From a virus, in the IMG/VR virus record IMGVR_UViG_3300021090_000061, positions 1-39,827 of that record: a DNA stretch of 39,827 nucleotides; one strand, 5' to 3'. Positions 6,646 through 15,281 of the stretch are shown here, piece by piece. Under the pieces are notes generated by a model. It saw only the letters and a program-made list of their open reading frames with translations, was not told the DNA's origin and made no database searches. The translations under genes and the position numbers were made by a program. Each line of letters begins with the position of its first letter. Position 1 is the stretch's first letter.

Positions 6646-7734
6646 CTAGACTGATATTAAGTTTCCTGTTTCTGCTATGACTTTCCAAGTAGTATTTGCT
6701 GTTATACATAATAAATAAGTGGTGGCTGTAGATTCGGAACTCGATAAGGTTCCTAATACGCCTACTGAAGTTGTACTGGATCCATTAATAATGCTTTGGC
6801 CAGCATTTTGTTGGACTTGCCATCCTCCCGCTCCTTTTCCTACAATCCAAAGGACGCTTCCGAAAGCTGCAAGAAGGGGAAGGGTTAATCCTACTTGACC
6901 GCCATTATTGGCTACATATCCTTGGTTTACAAGCATAGGAGTAGGTCCAACAACAACTATTTCATTCCAGGAAAGCCCTCCCCCGGTTGAATTTATAGTT
7001 ATAGTAGATCCAGCACCAGAAGTAGTTGTACTTCCAGCACCAAGAATATTTAAATTATTTGCAGCGGGAGTGGCAGATCCTGCGTCGGCAGTAAATGTCG
7101 TAGGAATAGTAACGCCAGCTGTGATAGTAACAGTTGATCCTGCACCGGAAGTTGTAATACCAGCCGCACCAAGAATATTTAAGTTATTAGCTGACGGGGT
7201 TGCAGATCCAGCATTTTCAGTAAATGTAGTAGGAATCGTTGCACCAGCAGTTATTGTCACAGTGCTTCCCGCTCCAGAAGTAGTTATTCCTCCGGTCCCA
7301 GTAATCGTTAAAGCTCCTGCCGCTGGAATTGCTATGCCTGCCATTGTAGGGAAGGAAGAAGCGATCGCCCCGCCGAGGTTTATAGCCAACGTATTTGTGC
7401 CGCCGTTCCCTGCAACAGTAACATTCGTTCCACCTAAAAGGTTAATATTATTAGCACCATCTGGGCCTACGGAACCACCACTGTCTCCAGTAACTGTAAG
7501 AATCCCCGTACCACCACCGGCGCCCATCTGAACCCAAGTTCCAGAATCCACTGTACGATCGACCATTATCCAGGCCCTATCGGCAAGATCATTGATCCAA
7601 ATATCGAAAATCTGAAATTGACGAAAATCTCCCAAAACTCCAGACACAGGATCGCGTAGAGGATCAAGCCATTTCCTAACAGGGAAAGAATTTGTCGCAG
7701 GATAAGTAAGAGTGCTTCGATCAATAAATGGCAT
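6646..7734 (-). CDS. Repetitive Gly/Thr-rich fibre protein
   Basis: A 362-residue protein. The N-terminal 70 residues contain KWLDPLRDPVSGVLGDFRQFQIFDIW, a likely attachment region. Residues about 75-230 carry repeats of the type NLNILGAAGITTSGAGSTV, each followed by a TITAG strand, giving a beta-structured shaft. The C-terminal region has GYVANNGGQVGLTLPLLAAFGSV and WQVQQNAGQSIING, a compact domain common at phage fibre ends. The start overlaps the stop of the upstream gene by one base (TAATG). Likely a tail fibre or head decoration fibre. Confidence 0.7.
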   Translation of the reverse strand: MPFIDRSTLTYPATNSFPVRKWLDPLRDPVSGVLGDFRQFQIFDIWINDLADRAWIMVDRTVDSGTWVQMGAGGGTGILTVTGDSGGSVGPDGANNINLLGGTNVTVAGNGGTNTLAINLGGAIASSFPTMAGIAIPAAGALTITGTGGITTSGAGSTVTITAGATIPTTFTENAGSATPSANNLNILGAAGITTSGAGSTVTITAGVTIPTTFTADAGSATPAANNLNILGAGSTTTSGAGSTITINSTGGGLSWNEIVVVGPTPMLVNQGYVANNGGQVGLTLPLLAAFGSVLWIVGKGAGGWQVQQNAGQSIINGSSTTSVGVLGTLSSSESTATTYLLCITANTTWKVIAETGNLISV

Positions 7735-8018
7735 TATATTTTATCTCTTTGAGAACGATTTTTATAGTCTGGCTGTGAAAAAACAAGATTTGCAAAGGCG
7801 TCTTTATTAGTAGGAACTGCGTCCATTCTTTCTGCCAATTTGGGTTCCCATTCAGACTTAAGTCTTTCAAAGCATCTTTCATATTTATGCATTAAAATAT
7901 ATTCCAACCTACGACACATATCCTGATGGAATATTTCCTCAGGTATATCATTCATAATTACTTTCTTTTGAACTTCATTAAGTTCAAATAATTTTCCATC
8001 GTTAACACTTATTTTCAT
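7734..8018 (-). CDS. Small tail-associated protein, conserved phage type
   Basis: A 94-residue protein with a charged helix (about 35-65) and a C-terminal NLVFSQPDYKNRSQRDKI segment that I associate with small proteins found among phage tail genes. It lies between two fibre genes and shares a one-base stop/start overlap with the downstream one. It may be an assembly factor or a small structural subunit; no catalytic motif is visible. Confidence 0.6.
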   Translation of the reverse strand: MKISVNDGKLFELNEVQKKVIMNDIPEEIFHQDMCRRLEYILMHKYERCFERLKSEWEPKLAERMDAVPTNKDAFANLVFSQPDYKNRSQRDKI

Positions 8019-8032
8019 TTTCTTACCTTTGA

Positions 8033-9937
8033 TTAAACTTCTAAAGATCCACTAATCCATGTTCTTATAGCACTACTAATCAATCCACTAACATCATCTA
8101 CTTTACCCCCAGTATCTGTCGCCGTTATTGTTACTGTGGCAGTGTCTGCTGCGTCCATATCCATTAAAGCACAAATTAAATTACTACAATTTGTTGTAAG
8201 AGCTGTGGAAGGTGCATTATTAGATTTAGTTATAGTATTATTCCCAGTCACTATAGAGGCGGTGCCCGATGTATAAGCAGTAGCCCCTGTTAAATTGATC
8301 CCATATTCAAATCTATATCTTCCAGTAACAGGTGCAGTGAACGTGCTTGTTCCTAAATTAAAGTCTGCATTTTGATCAAATACTTCAGTATCAAAAATAA
8401 TTGTATAGGTAGTTCCATCTCCTGTTACATTAAGAACAGAAGTATTCATATAGGCAAAAAAAGCCGATTGTAGAGGATAAGTAATTTCCCCCGTATCCAA
8501 GGCGCTCATCACTGTACCAGTTGCTGAGGCAAGAGTAAAATCGGCCGTCCCATATTTGAGTGCCAATGAAGATGTTGTGTTAGTGGTCCCAAGAGTTACC
8601 ACTTTAGCTCCCGCGCCTGTAGCAATATTATAAGTAGCTGCCGTTGCATCAGACCCTATACTTACTGTCCCTGTGCCACTATTCATAGTGATGGCACCGT
8701 TGGTCGCAGTTAAACTTAATGTTCCGGACCCGGATTGTATGGTAGTTGCAGAAGTTGAGTTTGTAGAACCTAAAGTTGTAGTTTTAACAGCTCCACCAGT
8801 CGCAATGTTTACAGTAGTAGCTGCTGCATCAGTGCTTATGCTCATTGCCCCAGTCCCAGAATTATGAGTTTGGGCTCCATTTGTAGAAGTGATGTTTAGA
8901 GCTCCAGACCCAGATTGGATGGTTGTAGCTGAAGTTGAGTTAGTTGATCCAACTGTAGTTGTGTGGGCATTTGCGGAAGCCCCAAAACTAGCTCCCCCCG
9001 TTCCACAATCAATTGTAGTGACAGATGTTGTATTGGTAGATCCAATAGCAACGGTTTTAACCCCTCCACCTTGAGCGATTGCAACAGTTGTTGCGGCTGC
9101 GTCTCCACTAATTGTCAGAGCCCCAGTACCAGAGTTAATTGTTAGGGCCCCATTCGTAGCGGTTACATTCAATGCTCCAGATCCCGATTGGACAGTCGTA
9201 GTCGAAGTGGTATTGGTCGAACCTAAAAATGTTGATTTAACACCAGCTCCTGTTCCTATATTTAATGTAGTAGCCGTAGCGTCTGTGCTTATTGATATAG
9301 TTCCAGTTCCTGTAGTAAGACCAAACGTCCCATTAGTCGACGTTGCTAAAGTTATACCTCCTGAGCCGGACTGAATTCCTGTGGTGGCAGTAGTAGTAGT
9401 TGATCCAACTGTAGTAGTATGAGCTGTAGCATTTGTGCCTAAATTACATGCGCCCGTGCCAGCTGAAACTACGGTGATGGTTCCATTTGCATTAGTTGCT
9501 TCTATTGTATTAAGATCGATTCTAATATTATCGATTTGAGCAGAATAATTAGCTGTACCAAAAGTAGGATGTGTAACATAAAGTCCATACCCCGTTGTAA
9601 CAGTCCCGGCTCCAGCCTGAGTACCGCTAGCAATATAAAGACCATACCCTGTGGTAATCGTCACGCCACCAGGAGGAGTGAAGGTAGGATACAATCCAAT
9701 AGAGGCGCAGTTTACAACGTTTGCTGAAGGACGAAAGTCAGCATCTATGAACAACCCATCTGCGTCAGCGCCAGTTGAAATGTTCGATCCTGTAATCCAT
9801 GCACCAATTCGGTTGGTAGCATTGACATAGAGTGCGGAAGTAACGGCTGCTGCACCAACGCCAACAGTACTGAATTGGCCCGTATTTTGGACTACGTTGC
9901 CGATCGCTGGAGGAGATCCTAATTTTACATATGACAT
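8033..9937 (-). CDS. Long repetitive fibre protein with C1q-like tip
   Basis: A 634-residue fibre. Residues 1-150 form an N-terminal region with two copies of a TTGYGLYV-type motif (about 95-122). Residues about 175-490 are Thr/Ser/Gly repeats built on TTTVGSTNSTSATTIQSGSG, NGAxTxNSGTG and SxDAAATTVNIATGG. Residues about 500-634 form a C1q-like head (FDTEVFDQNADFNLGTSTFT, APVTGRYRFEYG). Repeats of this sort form long thin trimeric shafts. The start at 9937 has only a weak ribosome site, perhaps because the GIY-YIG gene was inserted just upstream. Confidence 0.8.
   Translation of the reverse strand: MSYVKLGSPPAIGNVVQNTGQFSTVGVGAAAVTSALYVNATNRIGAWITGSNISTGADADGLFIDADFRPSANVVNCASIGLYPTFTPPGGVTITTGYGLYIASGTQAGAGTVTTGYGLYVTHPTFGTANYSAQIDNIRIDLNTIEATNANGTITVVSAGTGACNLGTNATAHTTTVGSTTTTATTGIQSGSGGITLATSTNGTFGLTTGTGTISISTDATATTLNIGTGAGVKSTFLGSTNTTSTTTVQSGSGALNVTATNGALTINSGTGALTISGDAAATTVAIAQGGGVKTVAIGSTNTTSVTTIDCGTGGASFGASANAHTTTVGSTNSTSATTIQSGSGALNITSTNGAQTHNSGTGAMSISTDAAATTVNIATGGAVKTTTLGSTNSTSATTIQSGSGTLSLTATNGAITMNSGTGTVSIGSDATAATYNIATGAGAKVVTLGTTNTTSSLALKYGTADFTLASATGTVMSALDTGEITYPLQSAFFAYMNTSVLNVTGDGTTYTIIFDTEVFDQNADFNLGTSTFTAPVTGRYRFEYGINLTGATAYTSGTASIVTGNNTITKSNNAPSTALTTNCSNLICALMDMDAADTATVTITATDTGGKVDDVSGLISSAIRTWISGSLEV
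8530..9415 (-). repeat. Tandem coding repeats of the 634-residue fibre
   Basis: Diverged tandem repeats, about 60 codons per full unit, each with the elements GSTNTTSxTTIQSGSG, TNGAxTINSGTG and DAAATTVNIATG. One interior unit is shorter and contains ANAHTTTVGSTNSTS. The units are the same type as those at 12540-13465, so recombination between the two genes could shuffle shaft length. Confidence 0.75.
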
Positions 9938-9949
9938 ATCTAATTAACT

Positions 9950-10618
9950 TTAGTTTTCTTTTGTTTCTTTCTCTAGTTTTTTCAATTCAAATGCTTGTTT
10001 TATTTTAATTCTTCTATATTCTCGAACTTCAGAAGATTCGTTTAACCGATTATTTCTAACTTTTTCTCCAAATCCTACAGGTTTTTTCTTGCCTTTCCTT
10101 TGTAGACTAAAAATTTTTTTTGTTTCTTCAGAATGTTTCTGTCCTTTCCTGGAATCGGATTTTATTTTAAATAATTCCTCGGGTGTATATTTTTCTCTTT
10201 TTCTTATCCACGCTTTTTTTAAAATTTCAGAAAAATTTTTTAAATCTTTTGGCCCGTGTGTATAAGTTTTAAAATATTCCAACTGCTCCGAAGTGTATTC
10301 TCTATTTTTTGCATTGTATATATTTTTCCAAACATTATATTGGGCATTCCATAATTCAAAATAATATTGTTCCCGTTCTTTCAACTTTTCTTTTTCACAA
10401 TATTCGACTATTCCAAATAAAAAAGAATTAACTCCATATTTTTCGCAATCTTTCTTCATCCTAATATTTTCATTTAGGCCATTTTTTAAAACATATTTAT
10501 GCCTTCCTATTCTTTTATAAACATCAGTTGAAGACCCAATATATATTTTACCTGTAACCATATTTTGTATTCTGTAAACCCCTGATTCCTTTCTATATAT
10601 TCCTGTTCTTTTACCCAT
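9950..10618 (-). CDS. GIY-YIG homing endonuclease with NUMOD3-type DNA-binding tail
   Basis: A 222-residue GIY-YIG nuclease. The catalytic core is at residues 13-90: GVYRIQN (13-19), KIYIGSS (24-30), R36 in DVYKRIGRH, and the metal-binding E83 in REQYYFEL. The C-terminal part carries Lys-rich NUMOD3-like segments (KGQKHSEETKK at about 163-173, GKKKP, then a basic helix) that bind DNA in group-I-type homing enzymes. A good AAGGAG precedes ATG 10618. It sits between two fibre genes on the same strand, a common place for free-standing homing endonucleases. Confidence 0.9.
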   Translation of the reverse strand: MGKRTGIYRKESGVYRIQNMVTGKIYIGSSTDVYKRIGRHKYVLKNGLNENIRMKKDCEKYGVNSFLFGIVEYCEKEKLKEREQYYFELWNAQYNVWKNIYNAKNREYTSEQLEYFKTYTHGPKDLKNFSEILKKAWIRKREKYTPEELFKIKSDSRKGQKHSEETKKIFSLQRKGKKKPVGFGEKVRNNRLNESSEVREYRRIKIKQAFELKKLEKETKEN

Positions 10619-10668
10619 AGACTCTCCTTACTGCGGATTATCTATATTTAGAACATTTGATACAACCA

Positions 10669-11457
10669 TCAAAATACCTGGTAAGTTACCCCATCGAAAA
10701 GTAGTTCAATAGCCTGATAAGCCGAGTTAATAACATATGTAGTAGCCCCATCAATTAGAACTGCACCCCCAACCGTGGTCACAGTGATATTATTTGCAAG
10801 TGATGAGCCTGTGCGATCTTTAACTGCAAATACCCTTCCTGATGCAGGAGCATTAGGTAGCTGAACAGTAATTATCCCTCCAGAACAATCAACGCCCAAA
10901 TATTGGTCGCCAGGAAGGGCTATATACGGGGTGGTATTGACATTGGTATATGTGAATCCCGAGCCGCCGGTATTGGTTATAGTAATCGTTCCAGGCCCGA
11001 CGGCAATCCCTATCCCCGCTCCAGCCGTAAGAGTGTTCAAAACAGGAGTCAGTCCAGTGGAACCAATAAGAACCTGGCCATTAGTAGGAGCTGCCGTCCA
11101 GGATATAGCCGATGTAGAACCAGCACCTATGGGAAGACCAAAAGCAGTTTGAGTTCCTAATTTAGCAGCAAGCGAAGCAGGAGTGACCGCATCTATTATG
11201 CTTGTCCCAGCTATAGCTTCCGCATTCGAGGCCAGTGCAGTAACGCCAATTTGGGTGTCAGTAGCCTGAATACCAAGAATATTAATTGTATTTGTACCAG
11301 GATTGCCAATGGTGGTAATCCCCATAGTGGTATTGGCAACGAGATTGAAATTGAATCCTGCATCCGGAGGGACTGGCCCTCCCACATTGCCCGTAATGAA
11401 CTCAATTGGGGATCCGCCAGCGCTTCCGGAGGTTCTAGAAGGCCCCCCCTGTGACAT
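10669..11457 (-). CDS. Fibre/baseplate-type structural protein
   Basis: A 262-residue Gly/Thr/Ile-rich protein. The N-terminus contains GNVGGPVPPDAGFNFNL and NTINILGIQA, strands typical of fibre shafts. The C-terminal 95 residues (PYIALPGDQYLGVDCSG, VQLPNAPASGRVFAVKDRTG, IELLFDGVTYQVF) form a compact domain seen at the ends of many phage tail proteins. It overlaps the 115-residue gene upstream by one base and is followed by a 13-codon orphan frame and then the GIY-YIG gene. Confidence 0.7.
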   Translation of the reverse strand: MSQGGPSRTSGSAGGSPIEFITGNVGGPVPPDAGFNFNLVANTTMGITTIGNPGTNTINILGIQATDTQIGVTALASNAEAIAGTSIIDAVTPASLAAKLGTQTAFGLPIGAGSTSAISWTAAPTNGQVLIGSTGLTPVLNTLTAGAGIGIAVGPGTITITNTGGSGFTYTNVNTTPYIALPGDQYLGVDCSGGIITVQLPNAPASGRVFAVKDRTGSSLANNITVTTVGGAVLIDGATTYVINSAYQAIELLFDGVTYQVF

Positions 11458-11804
11458 TAGACGCCGCCTTGTCCGTAAACTACTTCAATCCAAAGATTAC
11501 CCGAAGCCGGGGCTCCAGCCGAAGTCTGCTTGACGTAGAATATCGTTCCTTCTTTTAGGAACAGGCCGTCATCATGGATCTTGTTCGTAGAAAAGTCGAA
11601 AAGGACAAATCCCCCACCAGCAATACGCAAGTGGTCCACAACCCCGTCAATAGAAATATACACGTCCGTGCTTAAAGTGCTTACGATGTGTATAATTCTT
11701 GAATGATCAGTCGTTGCCGCTCCAACAGCCGTGTAGGAGCCTGTTACGCTTCCAAACGCGACCTCTCGCACTGGCTCAAATGCTACTCTTGTTCCGTATG
11801 CCAT
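11457..11804 (-). CDS. Small structural (tail-associated) protein
   Basis: A 115-residue beta-rich protein. Motifs such as DHSRIIHIVSTLSTDVYISIDGV, HLRIAGGGFVLFDFSTNKI and GTIFYVKQTSAGAPASGNLW are like those in small tail or decoration proteins that have one jelly-roll domain. It lies between two fibre genes in the same operon. No enzymatic motif. The specific role is unknown. Confidence 0.65.
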   Translation of the reverse strand: MAYGTRVAFEPVREVAFGSVTGSYTAVGAATTDHSRIIHIVSTLSTDVYISIDGVVDHLRIAGGGFVLFDFSTNKIHDDGLFLKEGTIFYVKQTSAGAPASGNLWIEVVYGQGGV

Positions 11805-11811
11805 GTTTTCC

Positions 11812-13956
11812 TTATCCTATGAGGTATCCGCAGAAATATGTTGTTCTTGTAGCGCCGCCCAAAATATCATCGGTAGCAGCCGCTTCACCCGTCACTGCGA
11901 TTGTTACTGTGGCTGTGTTAGTTGCAGTCATATTTGCATATGCAGTAATGTCAATTGTTTCATCTTGCGCACCCGCTGCTTTAGTAAACGTTTTTGTGTA
12001 AGTCGCAAGAGTTGTAACGATAGAAATTACGAATGTCGTAGCAATCGTAGCTCCCGTAATAGCCACTTGAGCATGAAGGTTATAAAGACCAGTAACGTTA
12101 GCAGTAAATGTACCGTTAGTGTTCATCCCTCCGTCTCTATCATATGCTTCCGTAAGAGCATCAGTACCAAGAGTATACGATGTCCCATCCCCAGTCTTGT
12201 TAACCGCTGTAGCAGCCAACGAAGCGAAGAATGCAGGGCCTGTAGTTTTAAGAACGTTTCCAACTAATGTAAGGTTGCCGCTTCCTGAATTGATCGTTGT
12301 AGCTGATGTGGTGTTGGTAGAACCGATCGTAACTGCGTTAGCCCCAGCACCTGTTGCAATTGCAACCGTTTTACCGCCGGTAGAGTTGGCTACGTTAATT
12401 ATTTGAGCTCCAGTACCGCCAAAAACAGTTGCTGTACCTGTATTCGCTCCAGTACCACCGATATTCATCGTAGCAGATGTAATGCTCGGAGCAATCGTTA
12501 CTGTTCCTGTCGCAGCACCATCTATGGACAAGTTACCTGTTCCGTAAGCTACTGTTGTGGCAGACGTTGTGTTAGTCGAACCAAGAGTCACAGTTTTAGC
12601 CGCTGCACCAGTACCGATTAAGAGTGTTGTTGCCGCAGCATCATTACTGATGCTCATGGCGCCGGTTCCCGAGATAATCGTTAACGCACCACCGGTAGCA
12701 GTGATATTTAAGGCTCCTGTGCCTGATTGGACTGTAGTAGGAGATGTAGTATTGGTTGATCCAAGCGTGACGGTTTTGACGCCCGCTCCAGTACCAACGT
12801 TCACAGTAGTTGCTGCTGCGTCGGCAGATATGCCTATCGTTCCTGTTCCGCTGGCTACAGTTATCGCACCGTTAGCAGAAGTTACCGTGATAACGCCCGA
12901 TCCTGACTGTATAGCCGTAGTAGAAGTAGTGTTTGTAGAGCCGAGGGTTACAGTCTTTACACCAGCTCCAGTTCCTAGGTTAACAGTTGTTGCCGCAGCA
13001 TCCGCTGATACCCCGATTGTGCCTGTACCGCTGGCGATAGTAATTGCGCCATTAGTAGATGTAAGAGTTAAAACACCAGAGCCCGATTGGATTGCAGTTG
13101 TAGACGTTGTGTTTGTAGATCCAAGCGTCACAGTTTTGACACCGGCGCCAGTTGCCAAGTTGACCGTAGTGGCTGTAGCATCAGTGCTTATGCCGATTGT
13201 TCCTGTTCCTGAATTAATCGTGATTGCACCGTTACCAGCTGTGAATACTAGGCCTCCAGATCCAGATTGAATGGTAGTAATAGAGGTTGTGTTAGTAGAG
13301 CCCAGAGTAAGAGTTTTAACGCCGGCTCCTGTCGCCACGTTAACCGTAGTTGCTGCTGCATCAGCCGATATTCCTAGAGTCCCTGTGCCAGATGCTAAAG
13401 TAAGTGCTGCGTTTGTGGCAGTAATTGTAATACCACCAGAACCAGAAGTAATGCCAACTGAAGTAGCACCGGTAGCGTTACCAAAGGTGTTAATGCTAGC
13501 CCCGGTTGTCGCTAGGGTTGTTGCTCCGGCCGAAGTAAGAGTAGTACCAGCGGTTAGTCCCGTTGTGGAAGCCAAAGAACCAGGCGCAGTTACAGCCGCT
13601 GGAAGTGTAAAGGTAAGAGTTCCAACGCCAGCTGTTACAGCGATTTGAGCGGCAGTTCCTAGCAACTGAATGTTGTTTGCGACTGGGCTAACTACAGTGG
13701 AGGCCGTGTCTGTTAAAGTATTAAGAGGGCCGCCGGATCCTGCACCCACAAGCGTCCAAGTTGCGACACCACCAGCAACAGCTGCTAGCTGATAAATCGC
13801 ATTCGAGCTCTCATCAACCCAAGTTTGTCCGAGTGCAAAGCCAACATCACCTGTAGATGGAGGTCTCTGAGCGGTAATAGCTCTTTCTTGGAAGTTGGTG
13901 AAGTTTGGTTGTGGTGATCCCGAAAGTGATTGGGCTTGTGATCTTCTTACTGGCAT
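11812..13956 (-). CDS. Longest repetitive fibre protein with C1q-like tip
   Basis: A 714-residue fibre. Residues 1-75 hold an attachment-like segment (GQTWVDESSNAIYQLAAV, WTLVGAGSGG) found at N-termini of phage fibres. Residues about 165-475 are five to six tandem repeats of about 60 residues (GSTNTTSTTAIQSGSG, TNGAITIASGTGTIG, SADAAATTVNLGTG). After a Gly-rich linker, residues about 580-714 form a C1q-like head ending TTYFCGYLIG. It is the first gene of the fibre bank and has the most regular repeats, suggesting recent amplification or homogenisation. Confidence 0.82.
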   Translation of the reverse strand: MPVRRSQAQSLSGSPQPNFTNFQERAITAQRPPSTGDVGFALGQTWVDESSNAIYQLAAVAGGVATWTLVGAGSGGPLNTLTDTASTVVSPVANNIQLLGTAAQIAVTAGVGTLTFTLPAAVTAPGSLASTTGLTAGTTLTSAGATTLATTGASINTFGNATGATSVGITSGSGGITITATNAALTLASGTGTLGISADAAATTVNVATGAGVKTLTLGSTNTTSITTIQSGSGGLVFTAGNGAITINSGTGTIGISTDATATTVNLATGAGVKTVTLGSTNTTSTTAIQSGSGVLTLTSTNGAITIASGTGTIGVSADAAATTVNLGTGAGVKTVTLGSTNTTSTTAIQSGSGVITVTSANGAITVASGTGTIGISADAAATTVNVGTGAGVKTVTLGSTNTTSPTTVQSGTGALNITATGGALTIISGTGAMSISNDAAATTLLIGTGAAAKTVTLGSTNTTSATTVAYGTGNLSIDGAATGTVTIAPSITSATMNIGGTGANTGTATVFGGTGAQIINVANSTGGKTVAIATGAGANAVTIGSTNTTSATTINSGSGNLTLVGNVLKTTGPAFFASLAATAVNKTGDGTSYTLGTDALTEAYDRDGGMNTNGTFTANVTGLYNLHAQVAITGATIATTFVISIVTTLATYTKTFTKAAGAQDETIDITAYANMTATNTATVTIAVTGEAAATDDILGGATRTTYFCGYLIG
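12540..13465 (-). repeat. 180-bp tandem coding repeats of the 714-residue fibre
   Basis: The sequence repeats with a period of 180 bases; for example, the segments encoding AGVKTVTLGSTNTTS recur near 12770, 12950, 13130 and 13310. Units differ mainly at third codon positions, so the protein repeat is kept while the DNA drifts. Confidence 0.85.
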
Positions 13957-14068
13957 TTGTCCTCTAAGGGTTGTAAAGTATTTTCTTTAACATATGTTAC
14001 TTTGGACACAATGACAAGTAATTCTTTCACATATCGATAAATAGACGTTTATAGTACAATGTAAACAT

Positions 14069-14275
14069 ATGACGAACGAAAAACGCTACCTAACGATGAC
14101 TCAGTTTTGCGAATATTATCCGTGGCCTACATATGCGGGAATGAGATGTAGATTTAGAGAGAGGAACATTAATGGTTATGCCGAGGCGTTCTTAAGAGAT
14201 GGCAAGAGAATAGTGATCGACGTCAATAGATTCTGGGAAATACTCAGAGAAAAACAAAATAAAAAGGAGGAATAG
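14069..14275 (+). CDS. Excisionase-like small DNA-binding protein
   Basis: A 68-residue protein of the winged-helix excisionase-like type: YLTMTQFCEYYPWPTYAGMR (helix-turn-helix start), then GYAEAFLRDGKRIVIDVNRFWEIL, which has the usual 'R-x-G-r-x-x-I-D-x-x-x-F' ending. Such proteins act as Xis or as small regulators. It is the first gene of a plus-strand cassette inside the minus-strand late block, with small membrane proteins downstream. No integrase is seen in this genome, so a regulatory role for the cassette is more likely than excision. Confidence 0.7.
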   Translation: MTNEKRYLTMTQFCEYYPWPTYAGMRCRFRERNINGYAEAFLRDGKRIVIDVNRFWEILREKQNKKEE

Positions 14276-14277
14276 GA

Positions 14278-14502
14278 ATGAATATTGAAATGACTGTTAC
14301 TGTGATTAGCACTTCTGTAACTGTAGTATCCGTTATTTATGGTTTAGTAAGAAATATTCGAAAAGATATAAAAACTGATTTTGAAAAATTAGACAATAGA
14401 ATTACCCAATTAGATAACAGAATGTTTAACCTAGCAATGGGTAAAACATTTAAAGAGATTTTGTTAGAAGAAAAATTAAAAGAAGAAGAAATTAAAGTAT
14501 AA
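14278..14502 (+). CDS. Small membrane protein with coiled-coil tail
   Basis: A 74-residue protein with an N-terminal hydrophobic helix (about 5-25, VTVISTSVTVVSVIYGLV). A basic then heptad-like helix follows (FEKLDNRITQLDNRMFNL, about 38-55) and a Glu/Lys-rich tail. An N-out/C-in single-pass membrane anchor with an oligomerising coil is predicted. It could be a holin-like or exclusion protein; neither is shown. It starts two bases after the excisionase-like gene stop. Confidence 0.65.
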   Translation: MNIEMTVTVISTSVTVVSVIYGLVRNIRKDIKTDFEKLDNRITQLDNRMFNLAMGKTFKEILLEEKLKEEEIKV

Positions 14503-14533
14503 TAAATTTAAAATATAAAAAATGGAGAATAAA

Positions 14534-14821
14534 ATGACAATCCACCCCTTAATTAGTATTCCTATTGCATTCGGAGGAGCAATATTCTTCATAGGATTTT
14601 TCTGCATTCTTGATCAATTTCTAAATCGAAAAGAAAGGAAAATCAAAAAATTGGAAAAATTAATCCAAGAAGAAGCACTTAAAGGCAATAAATTTGCTTT
14701 CTCCTTTATGCTTAGAGATCGAAGCGTTACATTTTCTCGAATTCCAATTATCGAGGAAGCTATGAAAGGTAATGAATATGCCTTAGAAATATTAGGAATA
14801 AAAAATGAGGAGAAAAAATAA
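14534..14821 (+). CDS. Membrane-anchored protein with GNK-A-L half-repeats, copy 1
   Basis: A 95-residue protein from ATG 14534, chosen because GGAG lies 6 bases upstream; an ATG at 14522 has none. It has one membrane helix (about 7-28), a Lys-rich stretch, then two short repeats, EALKGNKFAFSFML and EAMKGNEYALEILG. These look like half-units of Sel1-like helical repeats. The next gene has the same plan, so the pair is a tandem duplication. The start of the next gene overlaps the stop by one base. Confidence 0.65.
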   Translation: MTIHPLISIPIAFGGAIFFIGFFCILDQFLNRKERKIKKLEKLIQEEALKGNKFAFSFMLRDRSVTFSRIPIIEEAMKGNEYALEILGIKNEEKK

Positions 14822-15096
14822 TGCCGAAAATATGTATAGTTTTATTCAGTATTGTTGGCCTTGGTATTTTAGCAGGTCCGCTGTACGCATATTATATAGA
14901 ATCCAATCGTAAAGATAAAATAAATTTAGTGCGCAGGGAAGCCTTAGCAGGAAATAAAAATGCTTTAATCATGGTTAGATGTCCTTACAACTTTAAAGAC
15001 GAAGATCTTAAGTTAATTCAAGAAGGATTAAACGGGAATAAAAACGCACTGATAATTATGGGATACGAACTTTTGATGAAGTTGGAGGAAAGATAA
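14821..15096 (+). CDS. Membrane-anchored protein with GNK-A-L half-repeats, copy 2
   Basis: A 91-residue paralogue of the preceding protein. It has an N-terminal membrane helix (about 4-25, IVLFSIVGLGILAGPLYAYY), then REALAGNKNALIMV and EGLNGNKNALIIMGYELL. The two copies share the anchor-plus-two-repeats layout and the GN(K/E)xA(L/F) core but little else. Stop and start codons overlap with both neighbours, so the cassette is translated as one coupled unit. Confidence 0.65.
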   Translation: MPKICIVLFSIVGLGILAGPLYAYYIESNRKDKINLVRREALAGNKNALIMVRCPYNFKDEDLKLIQEGLNGNKNALIIMGYELLMKLEER

Positions 15097-15281
15097 TGCC
15101 CCAGGCATTTAATTGTGTAACATTTTGGGTCGTTCTCGCATGGGGAATATCTATAAATGTAGCAGTGTATTTTATGGCTAGGAGTTTCAGTAAAGAGCTT
15201 AGAGAGTATAGAAAAACTCGTGATAGAGAAACGCTTATAAAAATAGATAAAATAATGAAAATGGTAGAGGAGAAAAAATGA
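15096..15281 (+). CDS. Small single-pass membrane protein
   Basis: A 61-residue protein with a hydrophobic helix at about 8-28 (VTFWVVLAWGISINVAVYFM) and a strongly charged C-terminal helix with many Arg, Lys and Glu. Same plan as the other cassette members: short anchor, cytoplasmic charged tail. No family recognised. Confidence 0.6.
   Translation: MPQAFNCVTFWVVLAWGISINVAVYFMARSFSKELREYRKTRDRETLIKIDKIMKMVEEKK

Noticed and set aside
8530-13465. CRISPR array
   Set aside because: The repeats are long, in frame, without unique spacers, and encode a regular fibre shaft.
6908-13648. Several long plus-strand frames opposite the fibre genes
   Set aside because: They mirror the repetitive minus-strand genes, are Val/Pro/Ala- or Ser/Cys-rich as expected of antisense translation of Thr/Gly repeats, and lack ribosome sites.
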